The notes: generated from the letters alone by a model not told the origin. A DNA stretch of 10,467 nt from Candidatus Njordarchaeum guaymasense (GCA_030587605.1 JAUQYT010000294.1:1-10467), one strand, 5' to 3'; shown: positions 1-6,235, counted from the first letter of the stretch. Program-made: numbers and translations.

Positions 1-77
1 CCGTCATGGTGTGCCCTGTATATTGAGCACGCTCCACAGTAGAGTCCGCATCTTCCAACAAGGTTTCTGTCGGCCAT
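1..77 (-). CDS. DUF3795-like cysteine-rich protein, N-terminal part (runs off left edge)
   Basis: Only the first 25 codons are in the window. Read on the minus strand from ATG at 77-75 they give MADRNLVGRCGLYCGACSIY and then RAHHD. The RCGLYCGAC core, with three cysteines (C-x3-C-x2-C) followed by an I-Y-R-A stretch, is what I know from the N-terminus of the DUF3795 family. These are small Cys-rich, probably metal-binding proteins of unknown function found in archaea and anaerobic bacteria. A clean GGAGG (complement of 87-91) sits 9 nt before the ATG and fixes the start. The gene is divergent from the cluster that begins at 362. The family call rests on a short segment; that it is a real gene start is well supported by the motif together with the ribosome-binding site. 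Confidence 0.72.
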   Translation of the reverse strand, partial: MADRNLVGRCGLYCGACSIYRAHHD

Positions 78-123
78 CTGCAAGTGCCTCCTCGCGGATG
101 AACGTTTTAGAGCCCTGGCAACC

Positions 124-138
124 TCATGATCGTCATGA
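124..138. repeat. TCATGA-TCG-TCATGA inverted/direct repeat, possible operator
   Basis: Two copies of the self-complementary hexamer TCATGA are separated by 3 nt, so the element is both a direct and an inverted repeat. It lies 47 nt upstream of the DUF3795-like start, in the divergent intergenic region. The octamer ATGATCGT within it occurs again at 178-185. The layout suits a dimeric regulator, but short palindromes are common by chance and no protein is implicated. Confidence 0.2.
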
Positions 139-237
139 TTTGCGCGTAACATAGTCACTTGGATCTTCCACCGCTATATGATCGTTCTATGCGAACATCA
201 CAACGCACAGGTTTGATTGTTGAGAGAGATGTAGAAA

Positions 238-247
238 GAATATAAGG
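238..247 (+). promoter_or_regulatory. Candidate archaeal TATA box for the 362-3092 cluster
   Basis: GAATATAAGG is the best TATA-like sequence in the divergent interval 78-361. Transcription would begin about 25 nt downstream, near 270, giving a leader of roughly 90 nt before the TTG at 362. The interval contains no other plus-strand ORF of note. The complementary strand here is also A/T-rich and could serve the divergent gene, so the assignment is tentative. Confidence 0.3.
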
Positions 248-361
248 TTAGGACATATGAGAGTTACTTAGAAGAAACAAGGAAGCTGGGATGGCTCTGT
301 CTTAGAGAGGAATCAACAAGCCATGCTAGTGAGGGATTAACAGGGAGGTGTCGCTAGGTTC

Positions 362-613
362 TTGCCCGAAAGAAAACTTCGCGATTATCCCTGCCCCACA
401 TGCAAGGCCCCCATCAAAGGCGTCGTTGTTCAAGAAGAAGACATACTGGAATCGAAGCGTTCCCCATCCTTGGTTCCTGCAAAGTGCCCGAACAAGCACG
501 ATGTAGCACTATACGTCGATAAGTTGTTCACCATAAGGGACGCAGAGCCGTTAATCGATCCGAAGAATCCGGGTGGGTTGGAAAAAGCCAAGAAATGGAT
601 GTCCGAACTCTAA
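362..613 (+). CDS. Small zinc-ribbon-like protein (83 aa)
   Basis: I do not recognise a named family. Residues Cys11-x2-Cys14 and Cys42-x3-His46 form two knuckles, as in a zinc ribbon or treble clef. The second knuckle runs into a beta-rich stretch (VALYVDKLFTIRD), and the C-terminus is a charged helix. The protein is soluble with no membrane segment. It starts with TTG: the ribosome-binding site GGGAGGTG (343-350) is 11 nt upstream, the same spacing seen for two later genes of the cluster, which supports this start. The stop is 52 nt before the longin-like gene, in the same direction, so co-transcription is likely. Being first in a cluster that ends with a Ras-like GTPase, it could be an accessory or adaptor protein; that is inference. 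Confidence 0.72.
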   Translation: MPERKLRDYPCPTCKAPIKGVVVQEEDILESKRSPSLVPAKCPNKHDVALYVDKLFTIRDAEPLIDPKNPGGLEKAKKWMSEL

Positions 614-665
614 TAACCTACAGCACCTAGCACTTGCAGACAAGACATAGAGTGATGAATAATCC

Positions 666-1055
666 TTGATACACAATGTGTATGTGTTCGACGAAAACGG
701 CACGCCACTTCTCACTGTCAAAGCGGGAAGCATCGAAGCTGACAGCGTCTTGCTGACGGGTTTCCTCTCGGCGATGCAGTCGTTCTCGAAGAAGATCACC
801 CAGGGCGAAGTTGAGAGGATCAACATTAAGGACTACGATTTCCACATCAGAAAAGTCGAACCAGTCTACGTTGCCCTAGTTGCCGACAAGAATGACGGAG
901 ACGCGGAAAGGAGACTCGACGACGTCTGCAAGATCGTTGCGCAGAATATGAAAAACTTCGCTGACAATTTGGTTCAGACGAAGGTCAAGGAAGCTGTAAC
1001 GAAAAGGATTGGCTTTAGGGACAGGGCGAAAAACTGGGCTGAAGCAGGGCTATAG
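666..1055 (+). CDS. Small protein with predicted longin-like fold (129 aa)
   Basis: No catalytic motif is visible. The predicted order is strand (2-9, HNVYVFDE), turn with Gly12, strand (13-19), helix (26-44, containing GFLSAMQSF), strand (50-55), strand (58-63), strand (65-73, VEPVYVALV) and helix (77-96), then a basic helical tail. This beta-beta-alpha-beta-beta-beta-alpha order is that of longin domains, found in SNAREs, adaptor sigma/mu subunits, TRAPP subunits and SR-alpha; roadblock domains begin with a helix. The hydrophobic helix after a short hairpin also fits. It starts with TTG, preceded by GTGATG (652-657), 8 nt upstream, a match to the extended anti-Shine-Dalgarno. The next gene begins 28 nt after the stop. 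Presence beside a small GTPase supports a GTPase-binding role. The fold call is by eye from sequence pattern; a different small alpha/beta fold remains possible. Confidence 0.7.
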   Translation: MIHNVYVFDENGTPLLTVKAGSIEADSVLLTGFLSAMQSFSKKITQGEVERINIKDYDFHIRKVEPVYVALVADKNDGDAERRLDDVCKIVAQNMKNFADNLVQTKVKEAVTKRIGFRDRAKNWAEAGL

Positions 1056-1083
1056 CACAGAAAAATGGAGGTAGTTTCCGAAG

Positions 1084-2556
1084 TTGGAACCAATACAAGT
1101 ATCATCATTTGTCCTCGTGATAGCCTTCGCATTCACTTTTGTTTCCACACTCCGTTTCTACCGGGGAAGAGCAAGCAAGGCAACAGCCGAGCAGAAGGTC
1201 GCGTTGAGACCTACGTTAGTCATGGCATTATCTTTCCTGGTTGGTGGGATTTCCTCTGGATTTAGTTTCCTTGCACTTCAAGATCTGGCATCACTACTTC
1301 CCATTTCTGCTTGGGTAATTGTTGCGGAGTTGATTGCTCCCCTGTTTGGATTCACCCTGCTGATAGCTGTAGTTGCTGTTCTGAAGGAGCCTCGACTTTA
1401 CGTGTTACCGTTCGGCTTGATCATTGTATCCTATGTTCTTTCGGTGCTTTCTCCGACGCACCCTCTCGATGATCCTTATCTCTCGATCTGGATCACTGTA
1501 GGTTCGTTTCTGATGTTGTTTCCGATGGTTCTCTTCGCATACCTTTGGAGAAGCACTAGGCGCCCCACAACCTTCGGGATGTTCATAGGGATTCTACTTT
1601 ACCTGATATACTACGTTGTCTACGAATATCTTCTCTCTGAATATGTTGGCTATCTTGGCTATTATCTTAATCCTGCAGAGTTTCCCATGCATGTTGAAAG
1701 GTATCTGGCCTTCTCTGGATATACGGTAATTTTCTTATTCTTAGCAGTCATGGGACTGTCCTTCATCTACTGGTTCTTCAGATACTCTGAGAGAAAGGTC
1801 GGTGGCGAGATCATTGGATACACTCTCACTATACCCATAGTCGTATCAGAGTTCGCGATAGTTCTACAATTCTTGGGAATGCTACCGATAGAGTACTTGA
1901 TGACGCTCTTGGTGACGGCAGGTGCAGCAGGAGTATTCCTCCTAACGGGATCGTACCTGTATGGTCGCTACAGGGAGAATCGGTATAGACAAACTTTGAT
2001 GCTCGTGGCGTTCTCATATACTGCGGGGCTCAGCTACCTAATGTATAACATCGGTGAACACATACACTGGTTCTACATTGGTCCACAGCCATGGATAGAC
2101 TTGATTTCAATACCAATTGGCATGGTAACTGGAGGCTTCCTGTTTCTTTCGGCTATATATGCCTTGGAGTGGAAGTCCCTAGTTCTCGTTCCGTTCGCGA
2201 TAATAATCCCGTTCGTGATCTTGGCAATCATATTCGGTCCTGTGCTCCCGACATGGCTATTTTACTCCATGATTGCGGCAGCCGTCGGGCTCACAGTGTT
2301 GCCGGGTGCGATGTTTGGAACCCTGTGGAGAAAAATGAGCAAAGCGAAGGAGAAAGGCGCAGGAAGGGTTCTTGGTATCTTTCTGGGATTCATTTTTATA
2401 CTCTTGGCTTCTCCGTTTCAGTTCATACCAATGGCGCCGTCAAGTGACCTAACGAGAGTTCTGGGGTCAGCGATGCTTCTCGTGGGTTCAATGATTTTCT
2501 ACGCTGGCGTCTCTGGGAGACTCGACAAGTGGTTCTACCAGCGGAGGACCCAGTAG
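1084..2556 (+). CDS. Polytopic membrane protein, 14-15 transmembrane segments (490 aa)
   Basis: Almost the whole protein is hydrophobic. I count about 15 candidate spans, starting near residues 5-25, 38-60, 68-95, 99-118 and so on to a last one near 455-475, with short basic loops (RFYRGR, YLWRSTRR, WFFRYSERK, LYGRYRENRYR, LWRKMSKAKEK) that mark the probable cytoplasmic side. No MFS motif, Walker motif, Cys cluster or glycosyltransferase motif is seen, and I do not recognise the family. The TTG start is supported by GGAGGT (1067-1072), 11 nt upstream. The final codons contain the ribosome-binding site of the following GTPase gene, so the two are probably translationally coupled. It could be a membrane receptor, transporter or scaffold for the GTPase; the sequence alone does not decide. 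Confidence 0.85.
   Translation: MEPIQVSSFVLVIAFAFTFVSTLRFYRGRASKATAEQKVALRPTLVMALSFLVGGISSGFSFLALQDLASLLPISAWVIVAELIAPLFGFTLLIAVVAVLKEPRLYVLPFGLIIVSYVLSVLSPTHPLDDPYLSIWITVGSFLMLFPMVLFAYLWRSTRRPTTFGMFIGILLYLIYYVVYEYLLSEYVGYLGYYLNPAEFPMHVERYLAFSGYTVIFLFLAVMGLSFIYWFFRYSERKVGGEIIGYTLTIPIVVSEFAIVLQFLGMLPIEYLMTLLVTAGAAGVFLLTGSYLYGRYRENRYRQTLMLVAFSYTAGLSYLMYNIGEHIHWFYIGPQPWIDLISIPIGMVTGGFLFLSAIYALEWKSLVLVPFAIIIPFVILAIIFGPVLPTWLFYSMIAAAVGLTVLPGAMFGTLWRKMSKAKEKGAGRVLGIFLGFIFILLASPFQFIPMAPSSDLTRVLGSAMLLVGSMIFYAGVSGRLDKWFYQRRTQ
2543..2547 (+). promoter_or_regulatory. Ribosome-binding site for the GTPase, inside the end of the membrane-protein gene
   Basis: GGAGG lies 11 nt before ATG 2559, the same spacing as at 362 and 1084. 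It selects ATG 2559 over the in-frame GTG at 2529, which would add ten residues (VLPAEDPVV type) ahead of the conserved first strand and has no such site. Confidence 0.7.
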
Positions 2557-2558
2557 TA

Positions 2559-3092
2559 ATGATGCGAAGAAATGTATTCAAAGTAATTATCGTTGGAGAA
2601 GGCGGTGTTGGAAAGACATGCCTCGTGAGGAGGTACGTAGATGACTTCTTCGCACAGGACATGAAGATGACTATTGGAGTCGATCTCTCCGTCAAGAGAA
2701 TAAACAACGGATCCGAGGACAAGATTCTTCAGATATGGGACCTCGGCGGACAGCCCCACTTCAAAGAAGTTGCAGACATCTATTTTAGGGGAGCGAGCGG
2801 CATGCTCGCCGTATTCGATGTGATAAGGAAGGCTTCGTTGGATCGATTGGTTGACTGGATTGAGCGAGTTCAAGGAATGCTAGGACGGATACCGATGGTT
2901 ATTGTCGGGAACAAGATGGACCTGAGAAACCCGACTGAGGGAATTGCCGGCATCTCCAAGGAAGAGGGAGCGCAGTTCGCATCCAAGTTCAAGTCGCCCT
3001 ACGTTGAAACATCGGCAAAAGACAACGCAGGAATCGCGGACGCCTTTATGATTCTTGCAAAGAGGCTGGTGCCGAAGACCGAGGGCAACTGA
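2559..3092 (+). CDS. Ras/Rab-like small GTPase (177 aa)
   Basis: A GTP-binding molecular switch of the Ras superfamily. All five G motifs are present: P-loop GEGGVGKT (13-20), switch I Thr38 in TIGVD, switch II WDLGGQ (60-65) with the glutamine at the catalytic position, NKMD (118-121) and ETSAK (150-154). Spacing and the IYFRGASG and FDV segments (74-88) resemble eukaryotic Rab proteins, while WDLGGQ, with Gly-Gly, is closer to Arf/SR-beta/G-alpha than to the Ras/Rab AGQ. Length matches a bare G domain. There is no C-terminal prenylation cysteine, no N-terminal myristoylation glycine and no membrane segment, so membrane attachment would need a partner, such as the multi-spanning protein encoded just upstream. 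The start is set by the GGAGG at 2543-2547; the gene begins 2 nt after the preceding stop. It closes the cluster. Confidence 0.95.
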   Translation: MMRRNVFKVIIVGEGGVGKTCLVRRYVDDFFAQDMKMTIGVDLSVKRINNGSEDKILQIWDLGGQPHFKEVADIYFRGASGMLAVFDVIRKASLDRLVDWIERVQGMLGRIPMVIVGNKMDLRNPTEGIAGISKEEGAQFASKFKSPYVETSAKDNAGIADAFMILAKRLVPKTEGN

Positions 3093-3115
3093 TGGAATCC
3101 CAGCCACATGGACGC

Positions 3116-3123
3116 TTCTTTTT
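3116..3123 (+). terminator. T-rich tract after the GTPase gene
   Basis: TTCTTTTT lies 24 nt after the GTPase stop and before the end of the convergent glycosyltransferase. Archaeal termination often occurs at such T tracts without a strong hairpin. It is the only T run in the 78-nt interval. Confidence 0.35.
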
Positions 3124-3170
3124 CGGAGAAACGAAATAAGAAATGCTATATTCTGAACGAGACTGTCCTC

Positions 3171-3716
3171 TCACCTTTTCATGACTAGATACTTCTCTGG
3201 GTGTAACCAACCCCTAAGAAATTTGATCCAGTATCGCGCGTTACTCATGATGATCTTGGCATCATTATGAGCTATTGCGGGAGGGACCGCCTTGAAAAGA
3301 GCAGGGAATACCTTCTGCGCCAGGATCCTCGGAAGTGGAGTAATCCCCTTGAAAACCCGCTCCCCAGCTCCAAGCCACGCTGCTTTCTCGTCAGGGAAAT
3401 CATAGAAGTGCATGCCATTCACCTGAATAGCCTTGACTGCCCATCCGCGGCTCTCCATGTAGTCCTTCATGTATATGTTGTCAAATGCGCCGAGATACTT
3501 CGGTATCTTGATACCTTCAATCGCTTTCCTATAAATGAAATAGGCGTTGACGAAGCCCCTTCCGTAAGTGGCTGCGACATCCTTCCAGAGCCTGTTATTC
3601 CACCAGAAGTCAACGTACTTTCTTCTCCAGGGGGGGGCAGGGTTGTCGGTGTCCACAATCCAAGGCCACCAACTCTGGTATTCTCTCCCACCATAGAGAC
3701 TGCTCTGGGAAACCAC
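3171..3716 (-). CDS. Family 2 glycosyltransferase, C-terminal part (out of frame with N-terminal part)
   Basis: This frame carries the C-terminal part of the glycosyltransferase whose N-terminus is encoded at 3985-3639. True protein sequence most likely begins at about 3629 with WRRKYVDFWWNNRLW and runs to the stop, about 152 residues; the stretch upstream of that in this frame (from GTG 3716) merely overlaps the N-terminal frame. It contains YGRGFVNAYFIYRK and YLGAFDNIYMKDYM, which look like the acceptor-side region of GT-A enzymes, where 'GAFDN-YMKD' resembles the usual 'FDE.L..EDxD' segment. There is no start signal at 3716. The break is at a run of eight C (complement of 3630-3637); one extra C would join the frames into a protein of about 271 aa. 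Confidence 0.7.
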   Translation of the reverse strand: MVSQSSLYGGREYQSWWPWIVDTDNPAPPWRRKYVDFWWNNRLWKDVAATYGRGFVNAYFIYRKAIEGIKIPKYLGAFDNIYMKDYMESRGWAVKAIQVNGMHFYDFPDEKAAWLGAGERVFKGITPLPRILAQKVFPALFKAVPPAIAHNDAKIIMSNARYWIKFLRGWLHPEKYLVMKR

Positions 3717-3985
3717 TTACCGTCATAGAAAACTACATCTGAGTCAACGAATATGAAGATCGGCGTTTCCGAGTGATTGATCCCTACTTGTCTCGCGTTA
3801 CCTAAGCTATACTTTTCGTAGTAGACTGCGGCGTTGTGTTTCTTGGCAATCTCGACAGTCCTGTCAGGCGAGTAATGATCCACGACGATGAGCTCGTTCA
3901 AGGGTATGAACTGCTCGATGCTCGTTAGGCACTGCTCGAGATATTTCTCGCTCTTGTATGTGCATACAATCACGTCGACCTTCAT
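3467..3985 (-). CDS. Family 2 glycosyltransferase, N-terminal part (frameshifted)
   Basis: GT-A fold glycosyltransferase, expected to transfer a sugar from a nucleotide-sugar donor, for example onto a cell-surface glycan, glycoprotein or lipid. The first strand and nucleotide site are seen in VDVIVCTYKSEKYLEQCL (3-20), then ELIVVDHYSPDRT (31-43), and the metal-binding DXD as DSD (81-83) after IFIFV. The start ATG at 3985-3983 has a GAGGG ribosome-binding site (complement of 3993-3997), 7 nt upstream. After about residue 119 the frame runs through the eight-C tract into a low-quality Ser/Thr/Gly-rich tail that is not family-like; the true continuation lies in another frame. It stands alone, convergent with the GTPase cluster and divergent from the MFS gene. 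It is either a phase-variable or broken gene, or a homopolymer sequencing error. Confidence 0.75.
   Translation of the reverse strand: MKVDVIVCTYKSEKYLEQCLTSIEQFIPLNELIVVDHYSPDRTVEIAKKHNAAVYYEKYSLGNARQVGINHSETPIFIFVDSDVVFYDGKWFPRAVSMVGENTRVGGLGLWTPTTLPPPGEESTLTSGGITGSGRMSQPLTEGASSTPISFIGKRLKVSRYRSISAHLTTYT
3630..3637 (-). repeat. Eight-C homopolymer at the glycosyltransferase frameshift
   Basis: On the coding (minus) strand a run of eight C follows CTG and precedes TGG. Nine or six C would make the frame continuous between the two halves; eight breaks it. Homopolymers of this length are the classic place for polymerase slippage, and also for sequencing error. Confidence 0.7.
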
Positions 3986-4036
3986 TCCTAGTCCCTCGGC
4001 AACCTCGTGTTTCAGTGAGTAAGACGGTTCCCCACT

Positions 4037-4047
4037 ATTTTTTACTT
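4037..4047 (-). promoter_or_regulatory. Candidate TATA box for the glycosyltransferase
   Basis: On the minus strand the sequence reads GTAAAAAATAG. Initiation about 25 nt downstream, near 4012, would give a leader of some 25-30 nt containing the GAGGG ribosome-binding site. It is the most A/T-rich stretch in the divergent interval 3986-4249. Confidence 0.3.
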
Positions 4048-4189
4048 TCGTTGAACCTTCCTGGACTCACATGGCAGAATCACGAGAAAAACCTGGCAAC
4101 TTCGCTGTTCCTAGAACCAGAAACTTAAAATCTATCTATGTCTTCTAATGATGACTTCACAAAGCGCCGATAACGTCATACGAACAGCC

Positions 4190-4198
4190 ACTTAAAGC
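4190..4198 (+). promoter_or_regulatory. Candidate TATA box for the MFS transporter
   Basis: ACTTAAAGC sits 52-75 nt before the two possible start codons; a second AACTTAAAA lies at 4122-4130. Either could serve the transporter gene. Only the A/T content and position support this. The rest of 3986-4249 holds no recognisable gene. Confidence 0.25.
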
Positions 4199-4264
4199 AC
4201 TAAGCTTCTTGCGAAACAAAGGAATAATCAGGGTCCTTATCAAACGAAAATGAGGTTCGTAGAG

Positions 4265-5524
4265 ATGAGAACTGTCCACTCCTCGAAGGGAATATATATC
4301 CTAGGTGTTGGCAATTTTCTTTTCGGATTAGGTTTCGGCGTGTACGGTTACATCTTCCCCAACTTCCTCAAGTCAGTAAACGCGACGGCGCCCGAAGTTG
4401 GCCTAGTAATGTCACTGATGTACGCGTCTCAGGCAGCGACATACATTCCCGGAGGCATTCTTAGCGATTCTGGGCACAGAAGGAAACTTGTAATAGCTTC
4501 TTGGGTTCTTCCCGGGCTTGCACCGCTCTCCTACATGTTAGCTGAACTCAACAACTCGTGGCTGTTTGCGCTCCCTGGGGTACTGATATTCGCTTCTGGC
4601 TGGATTGGCGTCCCAGCATCTCAAGCCTATGCAAGCGAGGCCTCCCCCACAGGAAAGCGTGGATTGACTTTCGGCCTGCTCATATCCTCCGCTAACGTAG
4701 GCTTGATACCGTCTCCCTTAGTCGGGGGACTAGTCTTAGAACGATACGGGTTCACAGCCCTGTTCCTAGTAGCGTTCATCATATTCACCGCAGCCACTCT
4801 CATAGTTCTGCTACTTCCAAGACTTCCAATGGACCTTGCCGCTCACAGCAAGACGGCAAGTAACGAGCGGAGCCTAGACTCGAAGCCCAATACTACGGAT
4901 CGTGCTGGCTTCAACCTTAGGAAGGCGGGAAGAACGAAGGACGAAAGCCGTGAGGCTGAACGCGGCTCATACAGGCAGCTGATTCCTGTTCTTGCCTACA
5001 GTTGTCTGTTCTATGGGCTTGTGTTCATGGCGTATCCATTCATTCCGCTATACTTGAGTGAACAGTATCATTTCGACTACTTCACTATTCAGACAATGTT
5101 CGCCATTCTGAATATATCTGCTCTGATAGTAGGTCCGACGCTTGGGAAGATCAGCGACAGATACTCTTCCGCCACTAAGGTAGCGTTGACAGCCATACCT
5201 GTTCTAGCCTATGGGTCAGCTTATGCGATTCTCATCTCAACGTCAAGTCTCTACATCCTTCCAATAACCTTCATACTGATGGGCTCGTCACCGGCGTTCT
5301 ATGCACTTATCTACAGCATAGTAGCCGACATGAGTTCTCGGGAAAAGTGGGGTAGAATATACGGAGTTCTGGGAGCTCCAATCGTTGCGTCCCAGGCAGC
5401 GACTCCCTTCATAGGAGGAGTACTGTATCGCAATTGGAACCAGTTACCTTTCATATTCGCAATAGCCCTCATGCCTCTCGTTCTGCCGCTAATATACCTT
5501 GCCCGTAGGATGACAAAACGATAG
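4265..5524 (+). CDS. Major facilitator superfamily transporter (about 419 aa)
   Basis: A secondary transporter of the inner membrane, probably an exporter or drug/metabolite permease; the substrate cannot be told. Twelve hydrophobic segments are arranged in two halves of six. Between TM2 and TM3 lies a motif-A-like loop, GGILSDSGHRRK, and the equivalent loop of the second half reads GPTLGKISDRYS. A hydrophilic, Lys/Arg/Glu-rich linker of about 50 residues separates the halves, longer than usual but within the family range. ATG 4265 is chosen because GAGGT (4252-4256) lies 8 nt before it; the in-frame ATG at 4250 has no ribosome-binding site but could be used by a leaderless transcript and would add five residues. 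No same-strand neighbour is close enough to make a clear operon. Confidence 0.9.
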   Translation: MRTVHSSKGIYILGVGNFLFGLGFGVYGYIFPNFLKSVNATAPEVGLVMSLMYASQAATYIPGGILSDSGHRRKLVIASWVLPGLAPLSYMLAELNNSWLFALPGVLIFASGWIGVPASQAYASEASPTGKRGLTFGLLISSANVGLIPSPLVGGLVLERYGFTALFLVAFIIFTAATLIVLLLPRLPMDLAAHSKTASNERSLDSKPNTTDRAGFNLRKAGRTKDESREAERGSYRQLIPVLAYSCLFYGLVFMAYPFIPLYLSEQYHFDYFTIQTMFAILNISALIVGPTLGKISDRYSSATKVALTAIPVLAYGSAYAILISTSSLYILPITFILMGSSPAFYALIYSIVADMSSREKWGRIYGVLGAPIVASQAATPFIGGVLYRNWNQLPFIFAIALMPLVLPLIYLARRMTKR

Positions 5525-5542
5525 TATTGTAGCAAACAGAAA

Positions 5543-5559
5543 CCTCCATTCGTAGGAGG
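5543..5559 (+). other. Small hairpin CCTCC-7 nt-GGAGG after the MFS gene
   Basis: Arms of five pairs with a 7-nt loop lie 18 nt after the transporter stop. The right arm is itself a Shine-Dalgarno-like GGAGG, so the structure would hide it. No credible ORF follows at the right distance, and no T run follows for a terminator. The interval to the macrodomain gene (5525-5686) shows nothing else. Confidence 0.25.
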
Positions 5560-5686
5560 ACAAGATTATTCGAGGTACTGTGGCACAGAATATTCATTAA
5601 CCCAAGCGATGTCTTCACTAGTTGATTCTCTCAAGCAGGGCATTAGATAGACGCTACGGGAGAACAAGCCATGAGGAGGCACAGAA

Positions 5687-6235
5687 TTGTCTAAGTCTCC
5701 TGACGAAATCAGAGTCAAGGACGCTGTGGTTAGAATCCTGCAGCAAGACATAACCGATATGGAAGTGGATGTCATAGTCAACGCTGCCAACTCCGCGCTA
5801 AAGATGGGCGGAGGAGTTGCGGGCGCGATATTGCGCCGAGGCGGAAGGAAGATCCAAATCGAATGCGACAAAATAGGCTACTGCCCCGTGAGCGGAGCAG
5901 TGATCACTACTGGAGGCAATCTGAAAGCCAAGCATGTGATGCACGCTGTGGGGCCAAGATACGGGGAAGGAAACGAAGACGAAAAACTCAGAAATGCCAC
6001 ACTAAACAGCCTAAAACTGGCCGACAAACACGGACTGAAAAGCATAGCTTTCCCGGCGATCTCCACAGGGATATTCGGGTTCCCCAAGGAAAGATGCGCT
6101 AAGATAATGTTAGCCACAACAAGGTTGTATCTCCAAAATCAGAAGACGGGACTAAAACAAGTAATCTTTTGTCTATACGATCAGGAGGCCTTCAACATCT
6201 TCAGGAGTACCTTACTGAAGCTTTCTGGAGCATAG
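5687..6235 (+). CDS. Macrodomain protein, ADP-ribose binding or deacylating (182 aa)
   Basis: A stand-alone macrodomain that binds ADP-ribose or related metabolites (O-acetyl-ADP-ribose, ADP-ribosylated proteins). Key segments: VDVIVNAANS (27-36), with the conserved Asn-Ala-Ala-Asn; the glycine loop GGGVAGAILRRGG (41-53); HAVGP (86-90); and the phosphate loop AFPAISTGIFGFP (121-133). Length equals one domain. In the first loop the position after GGGV is Ala, where MacroD/YmdB-type hydrolases have the catalytic Asp (GGGVDG), so it resembles the archaeal Af1521 type more, as does the C-terminal strand VIFCLYD. Start is TTG with GGAGG (5675-5679), 7 nt upstream. It may bind or weakly hydrolyse; activity is not certain. 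No partner is evident nearby. Confidence 0.93.
   Translation: MSKSPDEIRVKDAVVRILQQDITDMEVDVIVNAANSALKMGGGVAGAILRRGGRKIQIECDKIGYCPVSGAVITTGGNLKAKHVMHAVGPRYGEGNEDEKLRNATLNSLKLADKHGLKSIAFPAISTGIFGFPKERCAKIMLATTRLYLQNQKTGLKQVIFCLYDQEAFNIFRSTLLKLSGA

Noticed and set aside
1065..1265. 66-codon ORF starting with ATG and overlapping the membrane-protein gene
   Set aside because: The ATG overlaps the GGAGGT site that serves TTG 1084, and the translation lacks the hydrophobic pattern that continues in the other frame for 490 codons.
2529..2558. GTG 2529 as start of the GTPase
   Set aside because: It has no ribosome-binding site and adds ten residues before the conserved first strand, while GGAGG at 2543-2547 is correctly placed for ATG 2559.
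3267..3728. 153-codon plus-strand ORF opposite the glycosyltransferase
   Set aside because: It is antisense to a recognisable glycosyltransferase on the minus strand and has no family-like motif or ribosome-binding site.
5560..5686. A small gene after GGAGG at 5555-5559
   Set aside because: No start codon at usable distance leads to more than about a dozen codons; the site is in a hairpin arm.
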